A stretch of 64,000 nucleotides of DNA from the NCBI GenBank assembly GCA_947469285.1, contig CANIOW010000004.1, positions 62,001 to 126,000 of the forward strand. The letters run 5' to 3'. A program made the translations under genes and the position numbers. Under the pieces are notes generated by a model, which made no database searches, was not told where the DNA came from, and was given only the letters and a program-made list of their open reading frames with translations. Positions 17,131 through 26,040 of this stretch are shown piece by piece. How positions within the stretch are numbered: the first letter of the stretch is position 1; every line of letters starts with the position of its first letter. This DNA is from Gammaproteobacteria bacterium (lineage in GTDB: Bacteria; Pseudomonadota; Gammaproteobacteria; Steroidobacterales; Steroidobacteraceae).

Positions 17131-19065
17131 ATGATCCACTTCCGTCAGGTTACCTTGCGCCGCGGCACACGCGCGCTCTTCGAAGAGGCCAGCTTTAGCC
17201 TGTTCCGTGGCGAGCGTGCCGGCATCGTTGGCGCCAATGGTGCCGGCAAATCCAGCCTGTTTTCACTCATCACTGGCGAACTGCATGCCGATGCCGGTGA
17301 AGTGCAGGTGCCGGCCAGCCAAGTGCTCGCCTGCGTGGCTCAAGAAGTACCCCCCGATCCCCGTCCGGCATGCGAATTCGTTCTGGATGGTGATGCGCCC
17401 CTGCGGGCGGCTGAAGGCGAGCTGCACGCCGCCGATGCCAGTGGCGACGGTGCTCGTATTGGCTTGGCCCACGCTCACTTCGACACCGCCGGCGGCTGGA
17501 CCGCACGCAGTCGCGCCGCCACCCTCATGGCCGGACTCGGCTTCAGCCCCGCTGACCAAGCCAAGCCAGTAGACGCCTTCTCCGGCGGCTGGCGCGTACG
17601 ACTTGCCTTGGCGCAGGCGCTCATGTGCCCGTCCGACATCCTGCTGCTAGATGAACCCACCAACCACCTCGACCTGGACGCCGTGTTGTGGCTGGAAGCC
17701 TGGCTGCTCGCCTACCAAGGCACGCTACTGGTCATCGCACATGACCGCGAATTCCTTGACCGTGTCGCTACTCGCATCATCAGTCTGGAACACGGCAAGG
17801 TCACCGCCTACAGCGGCAACTACTCGGCTTTCGAGGACCAGCGCTCAGCGCAACTGGCGCAACAGCAATCACTCTATGAACGCCAGCAGCGGCAAGTGCA
17901 GCACCTCGAGAGTTTCATCGCGCGGTTCAAGGCCCAAGCCACCAAGGCGCGTCAGGCACAAAGCCGCGTCAAGATGCTCGAGCGCATGCAACGCATCGCG
18001 CCTGCCCATGTAGACAGCGAGTTCTCCTTTGAATTTCGGGTTCCCGCCAAACTTCCCCGGCCGCTGCTGACCTTGGACAAGGCGAGCGCCGGCTATGGTG
18101 AGCGGATCGTCGTGGGGAACGTCACTCTGGATCTGGCGCCCGGCGACCGCATCGGACTGCTGGGCCGCAATGGAGCTGGCAAGAGCACGCTGACCCGTGT
18201 GCTCGCCGGGGTACAGCCACTCTTGGCGGGCCGACGCAGTCTCGCCCAAGACACCGTGATTGGTTACTTCGCGCAACACACCTTGGAAATGCTGGACGGT
18301 GAACAACACGCGGTGTGGCACCTGCGGAAAAAAGGCGGGGCTGCACTGGCACAGGAAACTGAAGAAGCACAGCGCACTTTCTTAGGAACCTTCGGCTTTC
18401 GCGGCGATCGCGTATTCGAGCCGGTAGAGCCGTTTTCGGGCGGCGAAAAGGCCCGGTTGGCGCTCGCCATCCTGGTGTCCCACCGTCCGAACCTGCTGCT
18501 GCTAGACGAACCGACCAATCACCTCGATCTTGAAATGCGACATGCCTTGGCGATGGCGCTACAAGACTTCGAAGGCGCCATGGTGGTGGTGTCCCATGAT
18601 CGCCACCTGCTGCGTCTGGTCACCGACCAGTTATGGCTGGTCGATAGCGGCCGGGCCACGCCTTTCGACGGCGATCTCGACGACTACGCGGATTGGTTGC
18701 GCGCCGTCCCCGTGGCGGCCGTTACCAACACCGAACCGCCGACCAGCTTGGCTGACGCGACCCCGCGCACCGAGTCCACCGAGCAGCGCCAGCAACGCAA
18801 GCGCATGGAGGCCGAACGGCGCCAACAATTGGCCCCTTTGCGGCAAGCCGTGAACCGGGCAGAACAAGGCCTGGAGCAGGCAGCCACCGACACCCGCCGG
18901 CTAGAAACCCTGCTGGCCGATGAGACGCTCTACCAGCCGGCCCGCAAAGGCGATCTGACCCGGTTACTGGCCGAGCAAACGGCGCTCAAACAGCGCCTGA
19001 CCGCGCTGGAAAACACGTGGCTGGAGGCCTCAGAGCACCTCGAGCAGGCACAATCCGCGCACTGA
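17131..19065 (+). CDS. yheS: ABC-F family ATPase, YheS type
   Basis: Soluble ribosome-associated ATPase of 644 residues with two ABC domains and no membrane part. Both Walker A loops (GANGAGKSS and GRNGAGKST), both signatures (FSGGWRVRLALAQAL and FSGGEKARLALAI) and both Walker B motifs (LLLDEPTNHLDL) are intact. The linker between domains (LYERQQRQVQHLESFIARFKAQATKARQ region) and the C-terminal coiled coil match YheS rather than EttA or Uup. The start MIHFRQVTLRRGTRALF also aligns with YheS. It presumably rescues or tunes stalled ribosomes. Confidence 0.93.
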   Translation: MIHFRQVTLRRGTRALFEEASFSLFRGERAGIVGANGAGKSSLFSLITGELHADAGEVQVPASQVLACVAQEVPPDPRPACEFVLDGDAPLRAAEGELHAADASGDGARIGLAHAHFDTAGGWTARSRAATLMAGLGFSPADQAKPVDAFSGGWRVRLALAQALMCPSDILLLDEPTNHLDLDAVLWLEAWLLAYQGTLLVIAHDREFLDRVATRIISLEHGKVTAYSGNYSAFEDQRSAQLAQQQSLYERQQRQVQHLESFIARFKAQATKARQAQSRVKMLERMQRIAPAHVDSEFSFEFRVPAKLPRPLLTLDKASAGYGERIVVGNVTLDLAPGDRIGLLGRNGAGKSTLTRVLAGVQPLLAGRRSLAQDTVIGYFAQHTLEMLDGEQHAVWHLRKKGGAALAQETEEAQRTFLGTFGFRGDRVFEPVEPFSGGEKARLALAILVSHRPNLLLLDEPTNHLDLEMRHALAMALQDFEGAMVVVSHDRHLLRLVTDQLWLVDSGRATPFDGDLDDYADWLRAVPVAAVTNTEPPTSLADATPRTESTEQRQQRKRMEAERRQQLAPLRQAVNRAEQGLEQAATDTRRLETLLADETLYQPARKGDLTRLLAEQTALKQRLTALENTWLEASEHLEQAQSAH

Positions 19066-19085
19066 CCGGTACCGCCCGAAACTGA

Positions 19086-19130
19086 CAAGCTTTTGTATAG
19101 CTTGATATTGGACAAAACACGGACAACAAT
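19086..19130 (+). promoter_or_regulatory. Predicted promoter and inverted repeat of the MerR-cobalamin gene
   Basis: CAAGCT (19086-19091) and AGCTTG (19099-19104) form an inverted repeat with a 7-base gap. A sigma-70-like pair, TTGATA (19102-19107) and AACAAT (19125-19130), has 17-base spacing, and its -35 box overlaps the right arm. This is what an autorepressor site would look like. The -10 is weak (4 of 6). A second inverted repeat, ATGGGGG (19129-19135) with CCCCCAT (19153-19159), spans from the -10 to the start codon. Confidence 0.4.
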
Positions 19131-19157
19131 GGGGGCCAGTTTTAAAAGGCGCCCCCC

Positions 19158-20057
19158 ATGTACTCGATCAAGGCCGTATCTCAGGCCACCGGGCTGTCCA
19201 TTGAAACCCTCCGTGCTTGGGAACGTCGCTACAACATTGTGACCCCGGACCGCGATGCTAACGGGCGTCGTTCTTACCGCCCCGAAGACGTCATCCGCCT
19301 GCGTAAGCTGCGCGAAGCGACTGGCGCCGGGCATGCCATCAGCAAGCTGTCGCGGCTGTCCGAGGCGGAACTGGGCCATCTGCTGCCAACACCAGAGCCC
19401 GGTGGCGCACTGCGCGCCGCCTCCCGGAATTTTGCCGGACAAATCATCGCTGCTGCCGAAGCGTATGCACCGGACCAATGTGACCAGGCGATTGCCATGG
19501 CGCTGGCCTTGCTGCCGGTCCACGAAGTGGTCAACCAGGTCCTCTCACCACTGCTGGTGGTGGTCGGTGAGCGCTGGCAGGCTGGCACGTTCACCATTGG
19601 CCAAGAACGCCTCATCACCAGCGCCATCCGCAAACAGGTGTCTAGCGTCCTCGACACCTATAACCGCGTTGCCGATGGCCCGACCATCCTGCTCACCACC
19701 GTCGCCAACGAACGCCATGAGCTGGGGATTTTGCTGTGCGCACTCATCGGCGCTAGCCACGGCCTGCGCTGCCAATATCTCGGTCCGGACTTGCCGGCGG
19801 CGGACATCGCGCTACTGGCTGACAAGATCGGCGCGGCGGTGGTGGGCCTCAGCTTTGCGCTGCAGGCGGACCCAGCCCCCCCTCTGCGGGAACTGTGCGA
19901 CGTGGCCGCACGACTGCCAGCGGCGGTGGACTTGTGGATCGGCGGTGCCGGCTTGCGGCAATTCCCTGCGCACGCGCTGCCGACCCGTTGCCGCTCCTTA
20001 CCCGACCTACAGGACTTCGAGCGGCATGTAGAGGCGCTCATCGGCCAGCGTGGCTGA
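19158..20057 (+). CDS. MerR-family regulator with C-terminal cobalamin-binding domain (CarH/LitR-like)
   Basis: 299 residues in the CarH/LitR layout. The MerR winged helix (YSIKAVSQATGLSIETLRAW, NGRRSY) covers residues 1-70, a helical bundle about 90-165, and a Rossmann cobalamin domain about 173-295. The B12 loop is E185-R-H187-E-L-G190 with the downstream YLGPDLP, so the lower axial His is kept. The light-sensing signature of CarH (Trp-x9-Glu-His) reads W140-x9-E150-R151, and the residue after Trp is Gln rather than His. Cobalamin binding is therefore likely but CarH-type photochemistry is doubtful. In relatives the targets are carotenoid or photoprotection genes; none lies adjacent. AAGG 8 bases before the ATG is the ribosome site. 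Confidence 0.88.
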   Translation: MYSIKAVSQATGLSIETLRAWERRYNIVTPDRDANGRRSYRPEDVIRLRKLREATGAGHAISKLSRLSEAELGHLLPTPEPGGALRAASRNFAGQIIAAAEAYAPDQCDQAIAMALALLPVHEVVNQVLSPLLVVVGERWQAGTFTIGQERLITSAIRKQVSSVLDTYNRVADGPTILLTTVANERHELGILLCALIGASHGLRCQYLGPDLPAADIALLADKIGAAVVGLSFALQADPAPPLRELCDVAARLPAAVDLWIGGAGLRQFPAHALPTRCRSLPDLQDFERHVEALIGQRG

Positions 20058-20066
20058 AGCCCTCAC

Positions 20067-20732
20067 TCAGCGCACCGCGACATCCGCACGTGCCAGACGC
20101 TCGGCGTCCGCGGTGACCGCAGCCACCGCCGTTTGTACCGCTAAATTGAAGGCCGCAGCAATCGCCGTGCGGCTGTTGTAGCGCGCATCCACCTCAGCTG
20201 TGCCAGCGACAGTCCCCAGCACGGTGCGGTCGCGTCCACGCCCCAAGGTACCGCTGAGCGCCACCTGCACCGTCGGTGGCTGGTCCGGGCTGGTGTAGAC
20301 CGCACTGAACTCATGCACCTCCACTTCCAGCACCCAACGCCCGGGAAATGGCGACAGGTCAGAGAGCACCGCCGTGAACACCCCGTGGGCACGCAAGGTG
20401 TCGGTCAGCACCGCGGCGAGACCTTCATCCACCGGACGCGCCCAGCGCGCTTCAGCGATATGTTCCAACCGACCATCGGCTAACCGCACTGGTACGCGGG
20501 TCCCTTCCCAGCCACCCCGGACGGTCGGCAGGCGCAAGGTGATGCTGCCACCCGCGGTAGCTGGTGGCTCTTTGGCCGCCCCCGCCAATGGCGCTGCGAC
20601 CAGCAGAAAGGTGTCGGGCACCGGTTCCCGGGCCTGGAAGTCGGGCAAACACCCCGCCAGCAGTAGCAGGCCCGCCAGGCTGGCACCACGCACGGCCTGC
20701 CTTGGATTCATGACGACGCGGTGGATATTCAT
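20067..20732 (-). CDS. Mce-associated outer-membrane lipoprotein (PqiC / ABC transport auxiliary type)
   Basis: 221-residue lipoprotein that would sit at the outer membrane and receive lipids from the Mce protein. A signal with lipobox LLLLAGC ends about residue 28. The mature part has the ABC-transport-auxiliary fold: FLLVAAPL, LRLPTVRGGW, RLEHIAEARWARPVDEGLAAVL and WVLEVEVHEF. It starts ATG at 20732, overlapping the stop of the Mce gene by 4 bases; an ATG at 20711 is an alternative. It is the last gene of the four-gene operon 23626-20067. Confidence 0.85.
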   Translation of the reverse strand: MNIHRVVMNPRQAVRGASLAGLLLLAGCLPDFQAREPVPDTFLLVAAPLAGAAKEPPATAGGSITLRLPTVRGGWEGTRVPVRLADGRLEHIAEARWARPVDEGLAAVLTDTLRAHGVFTAVLSDLSPFPGRWVLEVEVHEFSAVYTSPDQPPTVQVALSGTLGRGRDRTVLGTVAGTAEVDARYNSRTAIAAAFNLAVQTAVAAVTADAERLARADVAVR

Positions 20733-21664
20733 CGTGGCACCTCCAAGCCTGCCGGCGCCGGCGCATATAACAGCCGCGACGGATCATCATTCAATGTTTT
20801 CGACAACTGCCTGAATTCGCGCGCTGCCGAACGACTCTCGCGCAGCAGTGCCTCCAGTTCCGCCAAGCCTTGGCCGGTGAACCGCGACAAGTCATCCTCA
20901 TGCTCAGCCAGAAACCGGTCAAGACGGGCCGTGGTCCGCGCCAGATTGGCGGCCGTGAGTTGCACCTGTTCCGAGGCATCCTCCAGATGCGGGCCCGCGC
21001 GCTTGACCAACAAGGCAATGCTGGCCGCCGCGTCATGCACCTCTACCGCCGTGGCACGCAGGTCTTGCATCAGTGCGGCCGCATCGGCAGCCGTCGCGGG
21101 CAGCGTGCGGCTGGCCAGTGCAATATTCTGCAGCGTCTGGTTCACCGCCCGCAGGTTGTCATCGGCCAACAAGCGGTTCAGGCGCGTGGTGGTCGCCGTG
21201 GCCTGCGCCACCAGCCCGGGCAAACCGCTGACGAAGGCATCGAAATCGCTCTGCACGCTGCGGATGACCGGATACTGCTGCGAGGCCACCTCCGGCGCCA
21301 TCGCGGCACGGCCATCATCGTGCGCCAGGTCGATGAACAACACCCCGGTAATGCCCTGAAAGCTCAGGCGTGCCACGGTCTTGCTATCGACAGGGGTGGT
21401 GGCGTCGACATCGGCGAGTACCAGCACGCGTTCCCCGTTGCGCGGATCTAGGCGGATGCGTACCACCCGGCCCACGTTGACGCCCAGGTAGCGCACCGCG
21501 CTGCCTTCGCTCAGCCCGCTGACGGTGCCGCTGAAGTACACCTCATAACGCTGATATTCGCGGCGGTCGCCCGAATCTGAATACCAGAGCACGAAGGCCA
21601 CCGCGAACGCCGCCACCAGCACCACGAAGAAGCCCACCGCAGCGTAGTTCGCTTCACGGTCCAT
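20729..21664 (-). CDS. MCE-domain (MlaD-like) periplasmic lipid-transfer protein
   Basis: 311-residue single-pass inner-membrane protein: N-terminal helix at about 8-27, then one Mce domain at about 38-115 (YFSGTVSGLSEGSAVRYLGV, GVNVGRVVRIRLDP, VARLSFQGITGVLFIDL). The remaining two thirds is a long helical, coiled-coil-prone region as in PqiB/YebT-like and mycobacterial Mce tails. Mce rings shuttle phospholipids across the periplasm. It overlaps the ATPase gene by 11 bases and the lipoprotein gene by 4, so all are translated together. Confidence 0.92.
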   Translation of the reverse strand: MDREANYAAVGFFVVLVAAFAVAFVLWYSDSGDRREYQRYEVYFSGTVSGLSEGSAVRYLGVNVGRVVRIRLDPRNGERVLVLADVDATTPVDSKTVARLSFQGITGVLFIDLAHDDGRAAMAPEVASQQYPVIRSVQSDFDAFVSGLPGLVAQATATTTRLNRLLADDNLRAVNQTLQNIALASRTLPATAADAAALMQDLRATAVEVHDAAASIALLVKRAGPHLEDASEQVQLTAANLARTTARLDRFLAEHEDDLSRFTGQGLAELEALLRESRSAAREFRQLSKTLNDDPSRLLYAPAPAGLEVPR

Positions 21665-22487
21665 TGCTACTCTCCCCCGACCGCGCCATCAATGCCGGCC
21701 GGCCACTGCCTGCGAGCGCCGCGCGCCCGCGCGGCCCTCCGAAGTATTCCTGAATCCACGGGTGCGGGTTCGCCAGAATCTCCTCCACCGTCCCGCTCAC
21801 CATCTTGCGTTCCACCAGCACCCCGAGCCGATTACAGGTGCGAAACAGCGTATCCAGGTCGTGTGTGATCATCACCACGGTCAAGCCCAATTGTTGCTGC
21901 AACTCTAGCAGCAACGTATCGAACCCCGAGGCAGCGATGGGGTCGAGCCCCGAGGTAGGCTCATCCAGAAACAGCAAGGGCGGGTCCAGCGCCAGCGCCC
22001 GGGCCAGCGCGGCACGTTTGACCATGCCGCCCGACAGCTGGGCTGGATACTTCGCCCCTGCCTCACTGTCGAGCCCCACCAGTCGCAGGCGCAACTCCGC
22101 CAGCCGCTCGCGCGCTTCGGCTGACAGACCGAGATGCTCCAGCATCGGCACTTCCACGTTCTGCCGCACCGTCAGCGAACTGAACAGCGCACCATGCTGG
22201 AAGGTAACGCCATAGCGCTGTTTGACGGCACGGGGGGTAATGGCCTGTTTGTCGCCCTCCACCACCACTGGCTGACCGTCGATCCACACCTCACCGGCAC
22301 GCGGCCATTGCAGCCCCAGTAGTGTTCGCAACAACACCGACTTACCGCTACCAGAACCGCCGACAATCCCAAACACCTCGCCAGGATAGACATCGAGGTC
22401 CACGCCATCGTGCACCAGCTGCGTACCAAAGCGGTTAACGATGCCCCGCGCCGTGATGACCGGCGGATTGACCAGCAGGCCGCTCAA
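21654..22487 (-). CDS. ABC transporter ATPase of the Mce system (MlaF-like)
   Basis: 277-residue ATPase powering the Mce transporter. Motifs are Walker A GGSGSGKSVL, the Q loop TFQHGALFSSLTV, signature LSGGMVKRAALARAL, Walker B LLFLDEPTSGLDP and the switch His in MITHDLD. The start is a TTG (22487) overlapping the permease stop by 4 bases, backed by GGAG 8 bases upstream; no ATG precedes the conserved core. The FQHGALFSSLTVRQNV stretch is typical of MlaF/Ttg2A proteins. The C-terminal 25 residues are Gly/Arg/Pro-rich. Confidence 0.93.
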   Translation of the reverse strand: MSGLLVNPPVITARGIVNRFGTQLVHDGVDLDVYPGEVFGIVGGSGSGKSVLLRTLLGLQWPRAGEVWIDGQPVVVEGDKQAITPRAVKQRYGVTFQHGALFSSLTVRQNVEVPMLEHLGLSAEARERLAELRLRLVGLDSEAGAKYPAQLSGGMVKRAALARALALDPPLLFLDEPTSGLDPIAASGFDTLLLELQQQLGLTVVMITHDLDTLFRTCNRLGVLVERKMVSGTVEEILANPHPWIQEYFGGPRGRAALAGSGRPALMARSGESSNGP

Positions 22488-23626
22488 AAATCAATCTCCA
22501 AAAACAACACCGCAAACAACGCATCCACCAGAATGATCATGAAGATGCCCTGCACCACTGCCACCGTAGTGAGTCGACCCAGCTCCCGCGACGAGCCCCG
22601 CACCTGCAGCCCGCGCAGCGTGCCAATGACCGCAATGAGGCAAGCAAACACCGGCGCCTTGACCACGCCAGCCCAGAAAGTGGTGCTAGCAATGCTGTCA
22701 TCCATGCGCACCAGATACTGGTTGAACGGAATATCGACCAACGACCAAGAGAGCACCGCGCCGCCCGCCAGACCCATGAAGTCCGCGATGACCGTGAGCA
22801 GCGGCAACGCGATCACCAGCGCCAGCACGCGCGGCAACACCAACACCTCGACCGGGTCGAGGCCCATCGCCTCCAGCGCATCCACTTCCTCATTCAGTTT
22901 CATCGCGCCGATCTCTGCCGCAAAAGCGCTGCCCGACCGGCCGGCGACGATAATCGCCGTGAGCAGCACGCCCAGTTCCCGCAACACTGACAGGGTGACC
23001 AGATCTACCACGTAAATCTCGCCGCCGAAATTGCGCAATTGCTGCGCGCCGATGTACGCCACGATCACGGCAATGAGGAAAGCAATGAGCGCGACAATCG
23101 GGATGGCCTGCACGCCGGTTTCGTAGAGGTGCCGCGCGACTGAAATACCCCGCAGCCGCTGTGGCTGGAGCAGGCCACGACCGAGTACCGACACCACGCG
23201 ACCGAGCAGCACCAAGCCTTCGCGGCCGCCGTTGAAGGCATGCAGCAGGCGACGGCCCAACCGGTCCGCTGGCGCCACACACCAACGGGTCAGTCGTGAG
23301 GCCGCTATTTGTGGCCGGTCGATCTCGCCACGGACCACGGCGCCCGCCGCCGGCGAATAGCGATCGACGATCAACAGCGCCGCAGGTCGCTGTGGCTGCC
23401 AGGTCACGGCCAGCCCTGCCGCTACACACCGCTGTTCAAACGCCCGCAACAGGCTTCCCGCCGCAAGGTCCAGCGGGCCGCTCACGTTCACTTGCAGGGT
23501 CATGCTGCGCGCCGCTGACAGCTCAACGCCCGCCAGCGCCGCTTCCGCGGCCGCGGCCGTGGGCGCATGCCAAGGGCCTTCCAGCCACAACGTCAGACCT
23601 TCCGGTGAAGCTTCCGCGCGGAGCAA
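22484..23626 (-). CDS. MlaE-type permease with N-terminal STAS-like domain
   Basis: 380-residue inner-membrane permease. Residues about 1-105 are a STAS-like soluble domain; residues about 140-380 are the MlaE/Ttg2B permease with the hallmark VRELGVLLTAIIVAGRSGSA-like segment (VLRELGVLLTAI) and EIGAMKLNEEVDALEAMG. At least five membrane helices are visible. The start is TTG at 23626 with AAGGAG 8 bases upstream, which makes this choice firm. In many bacteria the STAS part is a separate MlaB protein; here it is fused. First gene of the operon. Confidence 0.93.
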   Translation of the reverse strand: MLRAEASPEGLTLWLEGPWHAPTAAAAEAALAGVELSAARSMTLQVNVSGPLDLAAGSLLRAFEQRCVAAGLAVTWQPQRPAALLIVDRYSPAAGAVVRGEIDRPQIAASRLTRWCVAPADRLGRRLLHAFNGGREGLVLLGRVVSVLGRGLLQPQRLRGISVARHLYETGVQAIPIVALIAFLIAVIVAYIGAQQLRNFGGEIYVVDLVTLSVLRELGVLLTAIIVAGRSGSAFAAEIGAMKLNEEVDALEAMGLDPVEVLVLPRVLALVIALPLLTVIADFMGLAGGAVLSWSLVDIPFNQYLVRMDDSIASTTFWAGVVKAPVFACLIAVIGTLRGLQVRGSSRELGRLTTVAVVQGIFMIILVDALFAVLFLEIDF

Positions 23627-23704
23627 CAGGCTCTCCTTAAACCCAACCTAGCGTGATGCTAACAGGTGCGCGAACCACGGACCGTGCGGCTGACCACCGG
23701 CGCT

Positions 23705-24721
23705 TTAGGTGTTCTCGTCACGGTAACGGCGCGCCCAGACCGCCGCCGCCGTGAACAGCAAGCCAACCAGCACCCCCAGCCACAGCTCGGCGCCGGCAAA
23801 CAGGCACGCCCCTTGCGTCACCGCCGACCACAGGGCTGAAGAACCGGACACCAGCTCCCCTTCCCGCGCGTTGGTGCGCAGCGCATCGACCAGGCCACCC
23901 AAGGCACCCCAGGCATGTGCGGCGAGGCGTGACGCCAGCCAGTGGCTTTGCAGCAGCAGCCCTTCCGCCAAACTGAACCCCGCCGGCACCAGAATGGCAA
24001 ACACGACCGGCGAGCGCGGCGCAGCCGCCGACACCAACAAACCCCAACCCGCCAATGGCAGCGTCCACAGCGCAAAGGCTACCGTGACCTGCGCCATCAA
24101 TAGCAGCGTACTCAGCCACAGACGCGGGTCTGCCAGCACGGCGAGGAATTGCTGCGCCAACTGTGCGGCGGGTAGTGATGAATGGGCCGCGAACTGTACG
24201 GCGAGGGTGTCAGCCCGCACGGCGCCGACGACCGCCACGGCCAGCTGGGTAGCCAAGGCAAAGCCCACCGCCACCAACGGCAACACCAGCACCGCCAGCA
24301 CGAGTTTGGACAACACGGTTTCCAGATCGCTGACCGGCAGGCTTTTCCAAAACAGCAGGCTGCGGTCACGGCGGTCTTCATGCAGCGACGAAAGCGCATA
24401 GAAAAACTGTGTAAACAACAACACAAAATAAAACGGCGTGGCAATGCCCAGCAACGCCACCAGCGCCATCTCCGCTGTGGGTGTCCACGACATCGCCGCC
24501 GTCTTGCCGGCGCCCATTGCTCCATGCTCCAGCGATGCATGGCCGAACTCGAATTTGCCGAAAGCAGCACCGCAGAGCACGATGCAGGCACAGATGGCCG
24601 GCGCCATCCAGGCGCCACGATGTTCCCAGAGCTCACGTCGCAACAACCAGCCGAAGATTTTCCAGCGTGGCGTTCGCAGACTTTCCACCGAGGCTTTGCC
24701 GCTGGCAATGAGCGTGTTCAT
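23705..24721 (-). CDS. ABC-2 type transporter permease
   Basis: 338-residue membrane protein with about six hydrophobic helices (around residues 40-60, 85-110, 155-185, 205-230, 240-262 and 305-325). The LHEDRRDRSLLFWKSLPVSD loop after the second helix is typical of ABC-2 permeases paired with YtrA-regulated exporters. It overlaps the ATPase gene stop by 4 bases (ATGA) and is the last gene of the GntR-ATPase-permease unit. The substrate is unknown; related systems export antibiotics or act in envelope stress. Confidence 0.88.
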   Translation of the reverse strand: MNTLIASGKASVESLRTPRWKIFGWLLRRELWEHRGAWMAPAICACIVLCGAAFGKFEFGHASLEHGAMGAGKTAAMSWTPTAEMALVALLGIATPFYFVLLFTQFFYALSSLHEDRRDRSLLFWKSLPVSDLETVLSKLVLAVLVLPLVAVGFALATQLAVAVVGAVRADTLAVQFAAHSSLPAAQLAQQFLAVLADPRLWLSTLLLMAQVTVAFALWTLPLAGWGLLVSAAAPRSPVVFAILVPAGFSLAEGLLLQSHWLASRLAAHAWGALGGLVDALRTNAREGELVSGSSALWSAVTQGACLFAGAELWLGVLVGLLFTAAAVWARRYRDENT

Positions 24722-25575
24722 GCGGTGGCTCCTGTCATGGTCGCCACAAACAAATCGGCAACGCCGGGCGTGCCCACCTCGCCCAGCGCTGCAAGATGCA
24801 AGCGATCGACCCCATCGAAGATAAAGACATGACGACCAAAGCGTTGCTGCTCGTGCAGCGGCCCTAGCGCCCGCGCCGCGGCCGCCTGCTCCGGCAACAC
24901 CACCAGCTGTGAAAAGCGCTCAGGCAGGGCCTCCATCGGCGTATCAAGCACGATACGTCCGCGCTTAATAAAGAGCAGATCCGTCAGCAGGTGCTCGACT
25001 TCCTCCACTTGATGCGTCGTCACCAGCACCGTCCGCGTGGCATCAAAATAGTCGTTAATGAGCGCCTCGTAAAACGCCTTTCTGGCCAGAATATCGAGGC
25101 CCAAAGTGGGTTCGTCCAGCACCAGCAGCCGCGCGTCAATGGCCATCGCCAGCGCTAAATGCAGCTGCGTGACCATGCCCTTAGAGAGTGTCTTCACCTG
25201 GGCTCGGGGCGGAATGCTGGTGAGGGCAAGGAATTCACGGCAGCGTTCAGGGCGGAACCGCGGGTGCACGCCACCGACGAAGTCGACCACCTGATTGACG
25301 CGGATCCAGCGTGGCAGCACGGCCACATCGGCAATAAAGCAGACTTCCTGCATCAGTGCCTCGCGCTGCCGGTAAGGATCGAGCCCCGCCACGCGCAAAT
25401 GGCCGGTGTACGGCGTTAAGCCGAGCAAGGCTTTCAGGACCGTGGTCTTCCCAGCGCCGTTCGGGCCGATCAAACCGACAATCTGTCCTGCTTCGATCTT
25501 GAACGAAACCTTATCCAGCGCGCAGACAGCACCGTAACTTTTGCTCAGGCCCTGCGCTTCGATCAGTGTGCCCAC
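24718..25575 (-). CDS. ABC transporter ATP-binding protein of the YtrA-type exporter
   Basis: 285-residue ATPase. The start is taken as GTG at 25575 because GGGAGAG lies 7 bases upstream and the conserved core begins just after (TLIEAQGLSKSYG). Motifs are Walker A GPNGAGKTT, a degenerate signature LSKGMVTQLHLALAM, Walker B LLVLDEPTLGLD and the switch His in TTHQVEE. The LSKGM form is common in this subfamily. It lies 28 bases after the GntR gene and overlaps the permease gene by 4 bases. Confidence 0.92.
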   Translation of the reverse strand: MGTLIEAQGLSKSYGAVCALDKVSFKIEAGQIVGLIGPNGAGKTTVLKALLGLTPYTGHLRVAGLDPYRQREALMQEVCFIADVAVLPRWIRVNQVVDFVGGVHPRFRPERCREFLALTSIPPRAQVKTLSKGMVTQLHLALAMAIDARLLVLDEPTLGLDILARKAFYEALINDYFDATRTVLVTTHQVEEVEHLLTDLLFIKRGRIVLDTPMEALPERFSQLVVLPEQAAAARALGPLHEQQRFGRHVFIFDGVDRLHLAALGEVGTPGVADLFVATMTGATA

Positions 25576-25603
25576 GTGGAGACTCTCCCAGCTTGGCGTC
25601 AGA

Positions 25604-25987
25604 TCAGTCGTTGGTCGGTTCGTCAGGCGTTGTCGGCGGCAACCGCGCCAAGAGTTCGCCAGCGCTGAAGCCCAGGCGCTGAATCGTGCCGGCCACGCGC
25701 GGCCATTCGTCGTCCAGAAATTTCTGCCGTTCGTCCTTGAGCAAGCCACTAAAGGCCCCGACGGCGACATACATCCCCCGCCCACGGCGCTTCTCGACCA
25801 GTTGCTCATCCACCAGCGCCTGATAGCCTTTCAGCACGGTGAGCGGATTGAGACGGAAGTCCGCCGCCACGCTGCGCACTGAAGGCAAGGCATCGCCTTC
25901 CTTGAGCGTGCCTTCGAGAATCATGGCCACGACACGGTCCCGCAGTTGGCGGTAGATCGGCTGGCTGTCATTCCACAAGGCGTCCAT
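25604..25987 (-). CDS. GntR-family regulator, YtrA subfamily
   Basis: 127-residue repressor: a GntR winged helix (PIYRQLRDRVVAMILEGTLKEGD start, LPSVRSVAADFRLNPLTVLKGY) and a short dimerising tail without a ligand-binding FCD or UTRA domain, which defines YtrA. It is the first gene of the exporter unit 25987-23705 and probably represses it. A near-perfect 22-bp palindrome at 26041-26062, 54 bases upstream of its start, is the obvious operator. The inducer is unknown. Confidence 0.92.
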   Translation of the reverse strand: MDALWNDSQPIYRQLRDRVVAMILEGTLKEGDALPSVRSVAADFRLNPLTVLKGYQALVDEQLVEKRRGRGMYVAVGAFSGLLKDERQKFLDDEWPRVAGTIQRLGFSAGELLARLPPTTPDEPTND

Positions 25988-26040
25988 GTCAGATTCTCGG
26001 GGGTAGGCACCGGTGCGGTGATGACTGATATAGATACATG

